Source: an uncultured Collinsella sp. (lineage in GTDB: Bacteria > Actinomycetota > Coriobacteriia > Coriobacteriales > Coriobacteriaceae). From it: DNA of 8,906 nt. The translations under genes and the position numbers were made by a program. The stretch covers positions 1 to 8,906 of the forward strand of contig USHS01000039.1 in the NCBI GenBank assembly GCA_900554585.1. The letters are read 5' to 3'. The notes below the pieces were generated by a model. That model worked only from the letters and a program-made list of their open reading frames with translations, did no database searches and was not told the origin of the DNA. This document shows positions 1 through 7,363 of this stretch, in pieces (positions within the stretch are counted from its first letter, which is position 1; every line of letters begins with the position of its first letter).

Positions 1-29
1 CCCGCCGTTTTCTGATGCAAAACGGCGGG
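1..29 (-). terminator. Perfect hairpin downstream of the response regulator gene, probable operon terminator (partly seen)
   Basis: Positions 1-11 and 19-29 are exact reverse complements (11-bp stem, GC-rich at the base, 7-nt loop). The hairpin begins 38 nt past the stop codon of the minus-strand signalling operon, where a terminator is expected. The T/A run lies at the loop side of the stem. Any U-tract needed for minus-strand termination would fall beyond position 1, outside the window, so function is inferred from structure and position only. It could also serve a convergent gene outside the window. Confidence 0.55.
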
Positions 30-67
30 CGGCCTATCTTTGGCGTTGGAGCACGGCGGCGCACCGA

Positions 68-691
68 CTACGGGCGCTCCATATTGGGAACGATGCTGCC
101 TTCGGTCACCGCATGCACGGCAAGACGCATGATGTTGTCGTAGCCGGTCTTGCTTAGGATCTCCGAGATGCGACGCTTGATGGTGCCCTCACTCATAAAC
201 AGCTCGGCCGCGATCTCGCGACGACTTTTGCCCTCACAGGCAAGGCGCAAAATCGACAGCTCGACATCGTCGAGTGCCGCCGTGCCCGAAAAAATGCTCT
301 CGGGCGGCTTGGGAAACGTGCAATAGCCCGCCAGCGTGGAGCGCATCACGGCGAACAGCTCGTCGATACCGACGTTCTTGTACACAAAGCTATCGACGCC
401 CGCCTCGCGGGCCTGATCGACAAAGGTGATCTCGGGCATGCCGGTCATGATAATGATGCGACACTCAGGCAGCTGCTCCTTAATGCGCGCCGCCGCCACG
501 ATGCCGTTTGAATCGTGTTCGGTGCACACGTCCATCAGTATCATGTCCGGGCGCTCCTTGAGCGCGACACCCAAGGCCTCGGAGGCACCGGCGATCGCGG
601 CGACGACGGTCATATCGGGCTGGTCGCCAACGGAGCGCGCCAGGCTTTCGCGCAGAATGGCCTGATCTTCGACAATTAACACGCGGATCAT
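68..691 (-). CDS. LuxR/NarL-type two-component response regulator
   Basis: A 207-residue cytoplasmic response regulator, the usual length for the NarL/FixJ family. The receiver domain (about residues 2-120) shows the acidic pair E8-D9, the phospho-acceptor D54 in ILMDVC, the switch T83 and the conserved K105. A LuxR-type helix-turn-helix follows (about 138-195), with the family pattern LxxACEGKSRREIAAELF then SEGTIKRRI. The recognition helix carries KRR where many relatives have KNH. The ATG at 689-691 overlaps the TGA of the upstream kinase gene (688-690) as ATGA. An AAAGGAG ribosome binding site lies about 6 nt upstream, so translation is probably coupled and the kinase encoded just upstream is the likely phosphodonor. 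It is the last gene of a three-gene operon. Target genes cannot be read from the sequence; no clear operator for it was identified here. The domain assignment is secure and the regulon unknown. Confidence 0.95.
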   Translation of the reverse strand: MIRVLIVEDQAILRESLARSVGDQPDMTVVAAIAGASEALGVALKERPDMILMDVCTEHDSNGIVAAARIKEQLPECRIIIMTGMPEITFVDQAREAGVDSFVYKNVGIDELFAVMRSTLAGYCTFPKPPESIFSGTAALDDVELSILRLACEGKSRREIAAELFMSEGTIKRRISEILSKTGYDNIMRLAVHAVTEGSIVPNMERP

Positions 692-2187
692 GAGTTTCTC
701 CTTTGGGACGTGTCGTTGGCGTTAAGTGGAATGGATACCGTAAGCGTAAAGGGCGGGGCGGCATGGACCTCTAGGCTGCCACCCAGATCTTGCGCGACAT
801 GCCTCATACCTGGGATACCCGTTCCCTCGCGATACGATACGGGGGCCGGGGACCCGTCGTTAGAAATCGTCATGTGCGCGACGGTGCCAGCATCCGCCCC
901 CTCCTGCCACAGGCGCACGTGGACCCGATGCGCCTGCGCATGCTTGGTGGCATTGGTCGAGGCCTCGCGGATAATCTGCAAAAATGCGGCGGCGACACGC
1001 GCATCCTCAGGCAGCGCGCCCTCAACATCGATCTGCACACTCACCAGGCCAAAAGCATGGACGATATCACCCAGCTGCTCTGCAGGCTCGCTGGCACCAC
1101 CACTGCGCAGATCGGCAGCGATTGAGCGCAGCAGTGGGTCGATCTGCTCGAGTGACTCGTCATCCAGGCGCCCCTCCTCCAAATAGCGATGAAGAATGGA
1201 CAGGCGCTGGCCAATCACGTCGTGCACGCGAGCGCGCATACGCAGATAGGCCGCATTGTCAGCAACTTTTTTGACTTCTTCGATCTGGGCTTGGAGCTCT
1301 TGGCCCGCAAGCTCAAGCAGGTGGTTGGCTTGCGCCAGGCGATCATGGGCATGCGCATACTCTGTTACATCCAGACCGATAATGCGCTCGAAGAGGCGGC
1401 CCGAAACCATAACGTCATCGTGCACAAACAAGCGAATCTCGGCGGGAGAAACCTCGACCACAACGCGCGCCTCACCAAAGCGGTCCAGATTAATGCGCAC
1501 GCGGTTCTTGCTGCTTTCGGGCATTTGCATGCTAAGTTTGCGCAGGTCGTTCCATGTGCTGCTCATGTCACACAGATCAGTGGGCATATGAAGTTCCACT
1601 AGGTTTTTGCGCATGCAGCGGTTCATGAGCAGCGGACGGCCCCTCGGGTCCAGATACAGGATGCCCACGGGAATCACGTTGATGGTCTCGATCGTCGAGA
1701 ACGCGGTGATATCCTCCTGGCGGTTACGGACGTCCATCAAGAGCGCCGCGATGGAACGGAACAGGAAGAACGCTCCCTCTGCGATAAGGACAACGGTCCA
1801 CGCCGAGTCCATAACAACAACCATTGGCGGCGTTACGGCGGCAACGAGCAGCAGCTCAGTCAGCATGACGGGACGACGATAGCGCACCATAAGCACCACG
1901 CCATAGGCAAAGATCGCGGCATTGAGCCACAGCGCTCCGCCCATTGCCCTGGCGCAAACGCCAAGCGGCGCCAGCAGATACGAGCCAGACGACGCGAATA
2001 AGATGAGCGCCGAAATCATCAGGTGAAGCACAAGGCTCGCCTCGTAGGCGCAAATCACCTTACGGTTATAGGACGAGCGGCGCGATGAGATGAGCGGGAC
2101 GTGGATCGTCTGCAGACACGCAGCCAGGGCAAAGACAACATCGAGCGCAACGATTTGGGGAAGGATGAGCGAAATCTGCATCGTCAC
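688..2187 (-). CDS. Membrane sensor histidine kinase (HPK7/HisKA_3 type) with PAS-like domain
   Basis: A 499-residue inner-membrane histidine kinase. The N-terminal half (about residues 5-155) has roughly five to six hydrophobic segments. A PAS-like region follows (about 160-275, ending GLDVTEY), then a coiled coil (about 280-315). The dimerisation helix carries the likely phospho-acceptor H322 in RARVHDVIGQRL, typical of NarL-partner kinases. The ATPase domain keeps its N box (E408, N412, K415, H416), G1 box (NDG at 443-445) and G2 box (GTGIPGM from 455), so it should be active. It should phosphorylate the response regulator whose gene overlaps its 3' end. The annotated start is GTG at 2185-2187, overlapping the TGA of the upstream sensor gene as GTGA. 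An in-frame ATG two codons later (2179-2181) sits at a better distance from the GAGGG motif, so the protein may start there (497 residues). The ligand is unknown; no extracellular binding domain is visible. Confidence 0.93.
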   Translation of the reverse strand: MTMQISLILPQIVALDVVFALAACLQTIHVPLISSRRSSYNRKVICAYEASLVLHLMISALILFASSGSYLLAPLGVCARAMGGALWLNAAIFAYGVVLMVRYRRPVMLTELLLVAAVTPPMVVVMDSAWTVVLIAEGAFFLFRSIAALLMDVRNRQEDITAFSTIETINVIPVGILYLDPRGRPLLMNRCMRKNLVELHMPTDLCDMSSTWNDLRKLSMQMPESSKNRVRINLDRFGEARVVVEVSPAEIRLFVHDDVMVSGRLFERIIGLDVTEYAHAHDRLAQANHLLELAGQELQAQIEEVKKVADNAAYLRMRARVHDVIGQRLSILHRYLEEGRLDDESLEQIDPLLRSIAADLRSGGASEPAEQLGDIVHAFGLVSVQIDVEGALPEDARVAAAFLQIIREASTNATKHAQAHRVHVRLWQEGADAGTVAHMTISNDGSPAPVSYREGTGIPGMRHVAQDLGGSLEVHAAPPFTLTVSIPLNANDTSQRRNS

Positions 2188-4067
2188 TCACCCGCCCTCG
2201 GCATCAAAACGATCATGCGCAGCTGGCCGAGCTCGCCCTCAAGGCGGTATGCCACGTTGCGCCCTTGCAGAGCGCTTTCGAGCTCTTGCGCAGCGGGCGT
2301 CTGCGAAAGATCTTCATCATCGTTGGAAAAAAGCGTGGCGCGCAGCTCGACACTGCATCGGTCATGGTCGCCCAAGTGATACATAAGCGCCGGATGGTCG
2401 GTGGTGTAGGCAAAAAACGCAAAGTCATACACGCAGTCGTACAGGGCGCTTACCGTACTGGCGTGCATCGGGCGCCGTATGGCGATAATCGAGGCGCAAT
2501 CGATATCGATGGTGCGCAGGTCGCTTGCGAGCTCGTTGGCAATGAGCTGAATGCGGTCGCGATCAAAACCGCTCTCCCCGTGCTGTGCCAACGTGAGCGA
2601 CCCCTTGCGCTTGCAATAGGCGACGAGCATCTTGGCGCGCTGCAGCATGCGGTAACGCTCGTGCGAAGACGCTTCGTCGGTCAACGGCGGCAGCGAGCTC
2701 AGCAGGTCGTACATCCCTTCGAGCGCACGGGCAAGCGCCTGGTCCACATCTTGGACCAGCAAGGTCTCGGCCTCTTGATCTGTCAGGTGCGTCTTAAGGT
2801 CGTAGTCGGCGGCGAGTAGCTCGTTTTGACGCTGCAGCTCCATGCGACGATGCGCCAGTTCACGGTTAAGCTCGTTGAGCTCCGACACGTCTTGGGCAAG
2901 CAGCGCCGATCCGCCCAGCAGTGGAAAGGCACGGTACATCACATCGGGATCGGACGCCACGGCAAAGGCATGGGCGCGGCCGTGCTCCTGGGTCCGCAAC
3001 TCCTCGCGCACGCCTACCGGCATTGGCTTTGAAACTGGCGTGGCATAGACTTCCTGCAGGTCGCGCGTTAGAACTTTGAGGTCAAGCGGCAAGGTGTCGA
3101 AGATGCCGGCGATGTCGTGATACGACGGAATGACACCGCAATCGAGACAGATTTCCATCGCCACCACGCACAGGATGCAATAGACGAGCGAAAAGTTGAG
3201 CCTCCATGCCCAGGGCACACGCAACGCATACGAGATGGCAAAGAATGCGCCACCCAGCAGTACGAGCGCCGCCGTGCCCGAGAAACGCTGGATGCGAAAG
3301 GACGAGGACCGACCAACCAGGATAAAAAAGGCCACGAAGTCAAAGGCCGTCCACACGAGGACGGCGAAATAACCCCAGCCGTACGTGTAATCGTTGCTCC
3401 AGGTGTCGCTTGTACGGTCAAAGCGGAAGACCTGCTGGTGAAAATCGTTGGTGAGCACAAATCCGATAAGCAGGATGGCCACAATCCACAGCGCAGCGCA
3501 GTAGCGGCGACCCAGGCGGTGTTGCTCCAGGCCCGCAAGGCGCAGACCACACAACTGGTAGAGCAGCGGAATGAGCGTCATGGGCACGTAGTACAGGTAC
3601 CACAGCACAGTGGCATAGAACGGCGTGAACGACTTGTACTTGAGAATGACTTCGATCATCCACAGGGCGCAGATGGTGGCGATGGCAACAAGGCGGCGGC
3701 GCAACACATAGTCCAAACAGCGCAGATAGACCGATACGCCCCAGATCGAAAATATAATTGCGGCGACAAGCAACGGGAGAGAGCTCGAGTGGACGAGCGC
3801 ATCCACGACCTCTTCGGACACCTCGCTATAGGCGGGCACGGCGTTAGAAAGTTTGGGGTCGAAGGCGAACAGCGCCGGCAAGACCGCCAAAAGCATGAGG
3901 AACAGCGCGGTGGTGACACCGGCGATAGCAAAGACGCGGTGGCGATATGCACGGTGCGTTATACCAACCAGGAATCGCGGCATGGCGAACAGCCTGCCGC
4001 CCCTGGGATCCGCAACCGGCGCGGTCCGGGCGGCCGCGTGGCCGATATGTCGCTCGCGGGTACCCAT
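2184..4067 (-). CDS. 7TM-type sensor protein with degenerate histidine kinase C-terminus
   Basis: A membrane protein of about 627 residues. Around eight hydrophobic segments lie between residues 44 and 308. The segment TNDFHQQVF (206-214), followed by a DYTYGWGYF block, matches what I know of the HisKA_7TM family (histidine kinase N-terminal 7TM region). A PAS-like stretch (about 318-400, ending AQDVSELNEL) and a coiled coil (about 395-425) come next. The C-terminus (about 430-627) is shaped like a DHp/ATPase module. However, I find no phospho-acceptor histidine followed by D/E, no N box, and no NDG or GTG loops, so it is probably not a kinase. It is the first gene of the operon and overlaps the true kinase gene by 4 nt, which suggests that it works with it, perhaps as a receptor subunit. 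Start choice: ATG 4067 has AAAGGGA a few nt upstream. An ATG at 4154 would lie inside a terminator-like hairpin, and ATG 3983 is a shorter alternative with a weaker ribosome site. Confidence 0.82.
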   Translation of the reverse strand: MGTRERHIGHAAARTAPVADPRGGRLFAMPRFLVGITHRAYRHRVFAIAGVTTALFLMLLAVLPALFAFDPKLSNAVPAYSEVSEEVVDALVHSSSLPLLVAAIIFSIWGVSVYLRCLDYVLRRRLVAIATICALWMIEVILKYKSFTPFYATVLWYLYYVPMTLIPLLYQLCGLRLAGLEQHRLGRRYCAALWIVAILLIGFVLTNDFHQQVFRFDRTSDTWSNDYTYGWGYFAVLVWTAFDFVAFFILVGRSSSFRIQRFSGTAALVLLGGAFFAISYALRVPWAWRLNFSLVYCILCVVAMEICLDCGVIPSYHDIAGIFDTLPLDLKVLTRDLQEVYATPVSKPMPVGVREELRTQEHGRAHAFAVASDPDVMYRAFPLLGGSALLAQDVSELNELNRELAHRRMELQRQNELLAADYDLKTHLTDQEAETLLVQDVDQALARALEGMYDLLSSLPPLTDEASSHERYRMLQRAKMLVAYCKRKGSLTLAQHGESGFDRDRIQLIANELASDLRTIDIDCASIIAIRRPMHASTVSALYDCVYDFAFFAYTTDHPALMYHLGDHDRCSVELRATLFSNDDEDLSQTPAAQELESALQGRNVAYRLEGELGQLRMIVLMPRAGE

Positions 4068-4133
4068 AGTCCCTTTAGTGTACCGACAGATGGGTCGAAA
4101 AAGCGGGCCGCATGTCCCAAAATCCGCAGACGG

Positions 4134-4171
4134 CAAGGCGCCCGGAGAGCACATACTCGCCGGGCGCCTTG
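4134..4171 (-). terminator. GC-rich stem-loop after the 6-phospho-beta-glucosidase gene, probable terminator
   Basis: Positions 4134-4145 and 4160-4171 form a perfect 12-bp stem (CAAGGCGCCCGG and its complement). A further GAG/CTC pairing in the loop can extend it. It starts about 36 nt past the bgl stop codon and separates that gene from the signalling operon. There is no long U-run immediately after the stem on the minus strand; an ATTTT and a later TTTTT follow 12-45 nt downstream. Strength is therefore uncertain, but position and stability favour a terminator. Confidence 0.55.
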
Positions 4172-4206
4172 GCTAGGAGGCTATGAAGTTGAGTGTCTCA
4201 GCTTCC

Positions 4207-5640
<1,434 letters not shown>

Positions 5641-5663
5641 TCAATCCTTTCGCACGCTGCTTG

Positions 5664-5692
5664 TCCTGATTTCAGGATCCCCGCAAACGGGG
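5664..5692. promoter_or_regulatory. Two abutting 14-nt dyads in the leader of the glucosidase gene
   Basis: TCCTGATTTCAGGA (5664-5677; 6-bp arms, 2-nt centre) is separated by one base from CCCCGCAAACGGGG (5679-5692; 5-bp arms, 4-nt loop). They lie 27-55 nt upstream of the bgl start codon. The first has the form of an operator for a dimeric regulator and the second of a stable RNA hairpin. No U-run follows, so they are not a terminator. They do not resemble the RAT sites of LicT/BglG antiterminators that I know. Function is inference only. Confidence 0.4.
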
Positions 5693-5785
5693 TGCCACTC
5701 AACGACAACAGCGCGGGTCGACACTTCTTTTCGCGTGCAGGCGCCCGGCAGCCACCCCACCTGACACTTTTTGATACCCACCTGT

Positions 5786-5828
5786 CCAATCCACCACAAA
5801 GGGGACAGGCACCTTTGTGGTGGTTTGG
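5786..5828. repeat. Long palindrome with GGGGACAGGCACC core, REP-like
   Basis: CCACCACAAAGG (5791-5802) and CCTTTGTGGTGG (5812-5823) are exact reverse complements around a 9-nt loop. Beyond one T/T mismatch, CCAA (5786-5789) pairs with TTGG (5825-5828), giving 16 paired bases per arm. The loop-spanning word GGGGACAGGCACC resembles the cores of REP elements linked to REP-associated tyrosine transposases in other bacteria. CCTGTCC at 5781-5787 could alternatively pair with GGACAGG at 5803-5809. No transposase is present nearby. The dyad is seen directly; the REP assignment is inferred. Confidence 0.65.
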
Positions 5829-5838
5829 GACCGGCTTG

Positions 5839-5893
5839 TCTCGATCTGTAACAGTTAGGCAGCCAAAATCGGGCCTGGTGTTACAGATCGAGA
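5839..5893. repeat. REP-like inverted repeat, copy A
   Basis: TCTCGATCTGTAACA (5839-5853) and its exact reverse complement TGTTACAGATCGAGA (5879-5893) flank a 25-nt centre. Inside, TTAGGC (5855-5860) pairs with GCCTGG (5873-5878) including two G-U pairs, leaving one bulged G and a 12-nt loop. The element can thus fold into a nearly continuous 21-bp hairpin. A second copy begins about 80 bp away with the same arm sequence and centre length. It is probably a non-autonomous mobile palindrome. Confidence 0.75.
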
Positions 5894-5917
5894 TTTTCGG
5901 GCGGCCCCCTGCAATTT

Positions 5918-5974
5918 GTCTAAATCTGTAACAGGTAGAGACGATTTAGCCCGCTAGATGTTACAGATCGAGAC
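5918..5974. repeat. REP-like inverted repeat, copy B, possible terminator of the DUF4867 gene
   Basis: GTCTAAATCTGTAACA (5918-5933) and TGTTACAGATCGAGAC (5959-5974) pair at 14 of 16 positions around a 25-nt centre, the same length as in copy A. The centre sequence differs from copy A at most positions but keeps a short inner pairing (TAG with CTA). It starts 8 nt past the DUF4867 stop codon on the minus strand, so it may stabilise or terminate that transcript, although no U-run follows. CTAAATC (5920-5926) also complements GATTTAG (5943-5949), offering an alternative fold. Confidence 0.75.
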
Positions 5975-5982
5975 AGAAGATT

Positions 5983-6627
5983 CTAGTCGCAGATGATGTC
6001 GAGGTTTTTGCCGATGAGACCTACGTAGCCGCCCTCGGCAGCCTTGGGGCTGTCGGCGTGGCAGAGAACCCACTTGTCAGCCTTCCAGTAGCAGTAGCTG
6101 TCGCCGGCCGCGGGCATGTCAGCTGCAGCCTCGGGGCGCGGGCCATTGGTACCTGCCGGCAGCGCCACCATCACCTGGAAGCCGCCGTCGTCGACCATGC
6201 AGGGCGTGTAGTGCAGCGTGGTGTTGAAAACCTCGACAACCTTGCCCGCCGGCACGCGGAACGCCTTGACCTGAGCGGTATCGAGCATGCCGCCCTCGAT
6301 CTCCCAACGATGCGCCACGAGCAGGATAAAGTCGCGCGCGCCCAGGTTGAACTCGCTGGCACGGTGATACTCTAGGCAGTTGAGACGCGTGTTGTGGCCG
6401 TTGCACCAGCCGAACTGGAAGGGACGGCCACCGTACATGAGAAAGCCCAGCTTATCGGCATCCTTGACGCCCTCGAGCTCCGGCGCACTTGCTACGTACT
6501 TGCTGCCCTCGGGAATGGGCGTGGCAGAAAGCGCCTCGAGCACGGGCGACGTGAGCTCGGACGGAACGTTATCCCAAACGTTGCCATAGGACTTGAACTC
6601 GGAATCCTCGACAGAATAGATATGCAT
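5983..6627 (-). CDS. DUF4867 family protein, cupin-like, function unknown
   Basis: A 214-residue soluble protein that I assign to DUF4867 from its conserved blocks: CNGHNTRLNCLEYHRASE (75-92), HRWEI (106-110), VPAG (125-128), TTLHYTPC (136-143), CHADSP (189-194) and YVGLIGKNLDI (201-211). The spread of His, Glu and Cys residues and the PAG turn suggest a cupin-like beta barrel that may bind a metal and a sugar-like ligand; this is inference. As I recall, relatives often occur near carbohydrate genes, which fits the glucosidase gene downstream. No signal peptide or membrane segment is visible. The start ATG 6627 is chosen because ACAGGAG lies 7-8 nt upstream; the frame stays open to 6729, but that extension overlaps the luxS terminator. 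Single gene: luxS terminator upstream, REP-like repeat B 8 nt downstream. Confidence 0.85.
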   Translation of the reverse strand: MHIYSVEDSEFKSYGNVWDNVPSELTSPVLEALSATPIPEGSKYVASAPELEGVKDADKLGFLMYGGRPFQFGWCNGHNTRLNCLEYHRASEFNLGARDFILLVAHRWEIEGGMLDTAQVKAFRVPAGKVVEVFNTTLHYTPCMVDDGGFQVMVALPAGTNGPRPEAAADMPAAGDSYCYWKADKWVLCHADSPKAAEGGYVGLIGKNLDIICD

Positions 6628-6711
6628 GTTCACTCCTGTTCGTTTATGTGATAGTATGAACATTCTAGAACAAACATGAGCGATTTTGAACGCTCGTCCC
6701 GACCACTCAAC
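6628..6711 (-). promoter_or_regulatory. AT-rich upstream region of the DUF4867 gene with 10-bp phased GAAC words
   Basis: This 84-bp gap between the luxS terminator and the DUF4867 start is AT-rich compared with its surroundings and must contain the gene's promoter. Read on the plus strand, GAAC starts at 6658, 6668 and 6688, with GAGC at 6678, exactly 10 bp apart. The inverse word GTTC starts at 6628 and 6638 on the same 10-bp lattice. TTCTAGAA (6663-6670) is a perfect 8-bp palindrome, and GAGCG/CGCTC (6678-6682 and 6691-6695) forms another dyad. A -10-like TACTAT is at 6656-6651, but no good -35 box was found. A binding site for a regulator or regulators is likely but unidentified. Confidence 0.45.
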
Positions 6712-6742
6712 AAAAAGGCGCCCCCGCATAAGCGAAGGCGCC
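6712..6742 (-). terminator. Rho-independent terminator of luxS
   Basis: On the minus strand GGCGCCTTCGC (6742-6732) pairs fully with GCGGGGGCGCC (6727-6717), 11 bp with two G-U pairs, around a 4-nt loop. TTTTT (6716-6712) follows directly. It lies 30 nt after the luxS stop codon. This is a textbook intrinsic terminator and ends the luxS transcript before the DUF4867 gene. Confidence 0.9.
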
Positions 6743-6771
6743 CAATGCGCACGTTTTAGGCGATAAAGCCC

Positions 6772-7260
6772 TTACGCCTGCTGATAATGCAGGTGCTTCT
6801 CGTCGATATCGGCCAGATCGCGGTCGAGGTAGCGGCGCGCGAGCCAGTTAGCCATGGGAAGGTTCTGGTCCAGGCAGTTGCCGCACTCCTCGGGAGCGGC
6901 ACCGGGGACATCGCCCTCGAAGTCGGCGACAAACTCAAACAGCTCGCGCACGAGCGGCAAGATCTCCTCGCTCGTCAGCTCGCCAAAAACGACGAGGTAA
7001 AAGCCCGTGCGGCAGCCCATGGGGCCAAAGTAGACAATGCGGCTCGACCACTCGGCATGGTTGCGAAGGAACGTCGCGCCCAGGTGCTCGATGGTGTGGC
7101 ACTCGGCCGTGTTCATGACCGGCTCCTTGTTGGGCGTGGTCAGGCGCAGATCAAAGGTGGTGACGACAGCGCCGGTCGCCGGATCGCGGTCGATGCGGCT
7201 CACATACACGCCGGGCTCAAGCAGCAGATGGTCAACAGAAAAACTCGCGATGCGCTCCAT
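6772..7260 (-). CDS. luxS: S-ribosylhomocysteine lyase (LuxS)
   Basis: A 162-residue cytoplasmic enzyme of normal LuxS length. It splits S-ribosylhomocysteine into homocysteine and DPD, the precursor of autoinducer-2, within the activated methyl cycle. The iron/zinc site is complete: H55 and H59 in HTIEHL and C126 in EECGNCL. The catalytic E58 and C83 (in GPMGCRTGFYLV) are present, as is the FDLRL..PNKE substrate region. The start ATG 7260 has GAGAGGA about 7 nt upstream. A strong terminator follows the gene, so it is either monocistronic or the tail of a transcript from the nucleoside hydrolase gene 103 bp upstream. The SAH/MTA nucleosidase gene (pfs/mtnN) that makes its substrate is not in the window. 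Whether it serves signalling or only methyl-cycle recycling cannot be told. Confidence 0.97.
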   Translation of the reverse strand: MERIASFSVDHLLLEPGVYVSRIDRDPATGAVVTTFDLRLTTPNKEPVMNTAECHTIEHLGATFLRNHAEWSSRIVYFGPMGCRTGFYLVVFGELTSEEILPLVRELFEFVADFEGDVPGAAPEECGNCLDQNLPMANWLARRYLDRDLADIDEKHLHYQQA

Positions 7261-7309
7261 GGCAGATCCTCTCGATAGTCAAATTGGGACGGAGCTCTTT
7301 TAGCTGGTT

Positions 7310-7338
7310 CGAATAGTCGCACCAATCATACCAGTCAA
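7310..7338 (-). promoter_or_regulatory. luxS: Possible luxS promoter
   Basis: On the minus strand TTGACT (7338-7333) is a good -35 box, followed after 17 bp by a weak -10 box TATTCG (7315-7310). A better -10-like TATGAT (7330-7325) lies in between but pairs only with a poor -35 (TTGGAT, 18 bp upstream of it). Either would place transcription start some 45-65 nt before luxS. The call rests on consensus matching alone. Confidence 0.35.
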
Positions 7339-7363
7339 AAAAAGCCCCATCCAAAAAGACAAC

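Noticed and set aside
5839..5974. Possible short CRISPR array (four similar 15-16-nt words with two 25-nt spacers)
   Set aside because: The words alternate in orientation and form hairpins with each other, the spacing between elements is not regular as in CRISPR, and no cas gene is present. REP-like repeats explain them better.
6628..6729. N-terminal extension of the DUF4867 protein to ATG 6729
   Set aside because: The extension would begin inside the luxS terminator and encodes unlike sequence, whereas ATG 6627 has a strong, well-spaced ribosome binding site.
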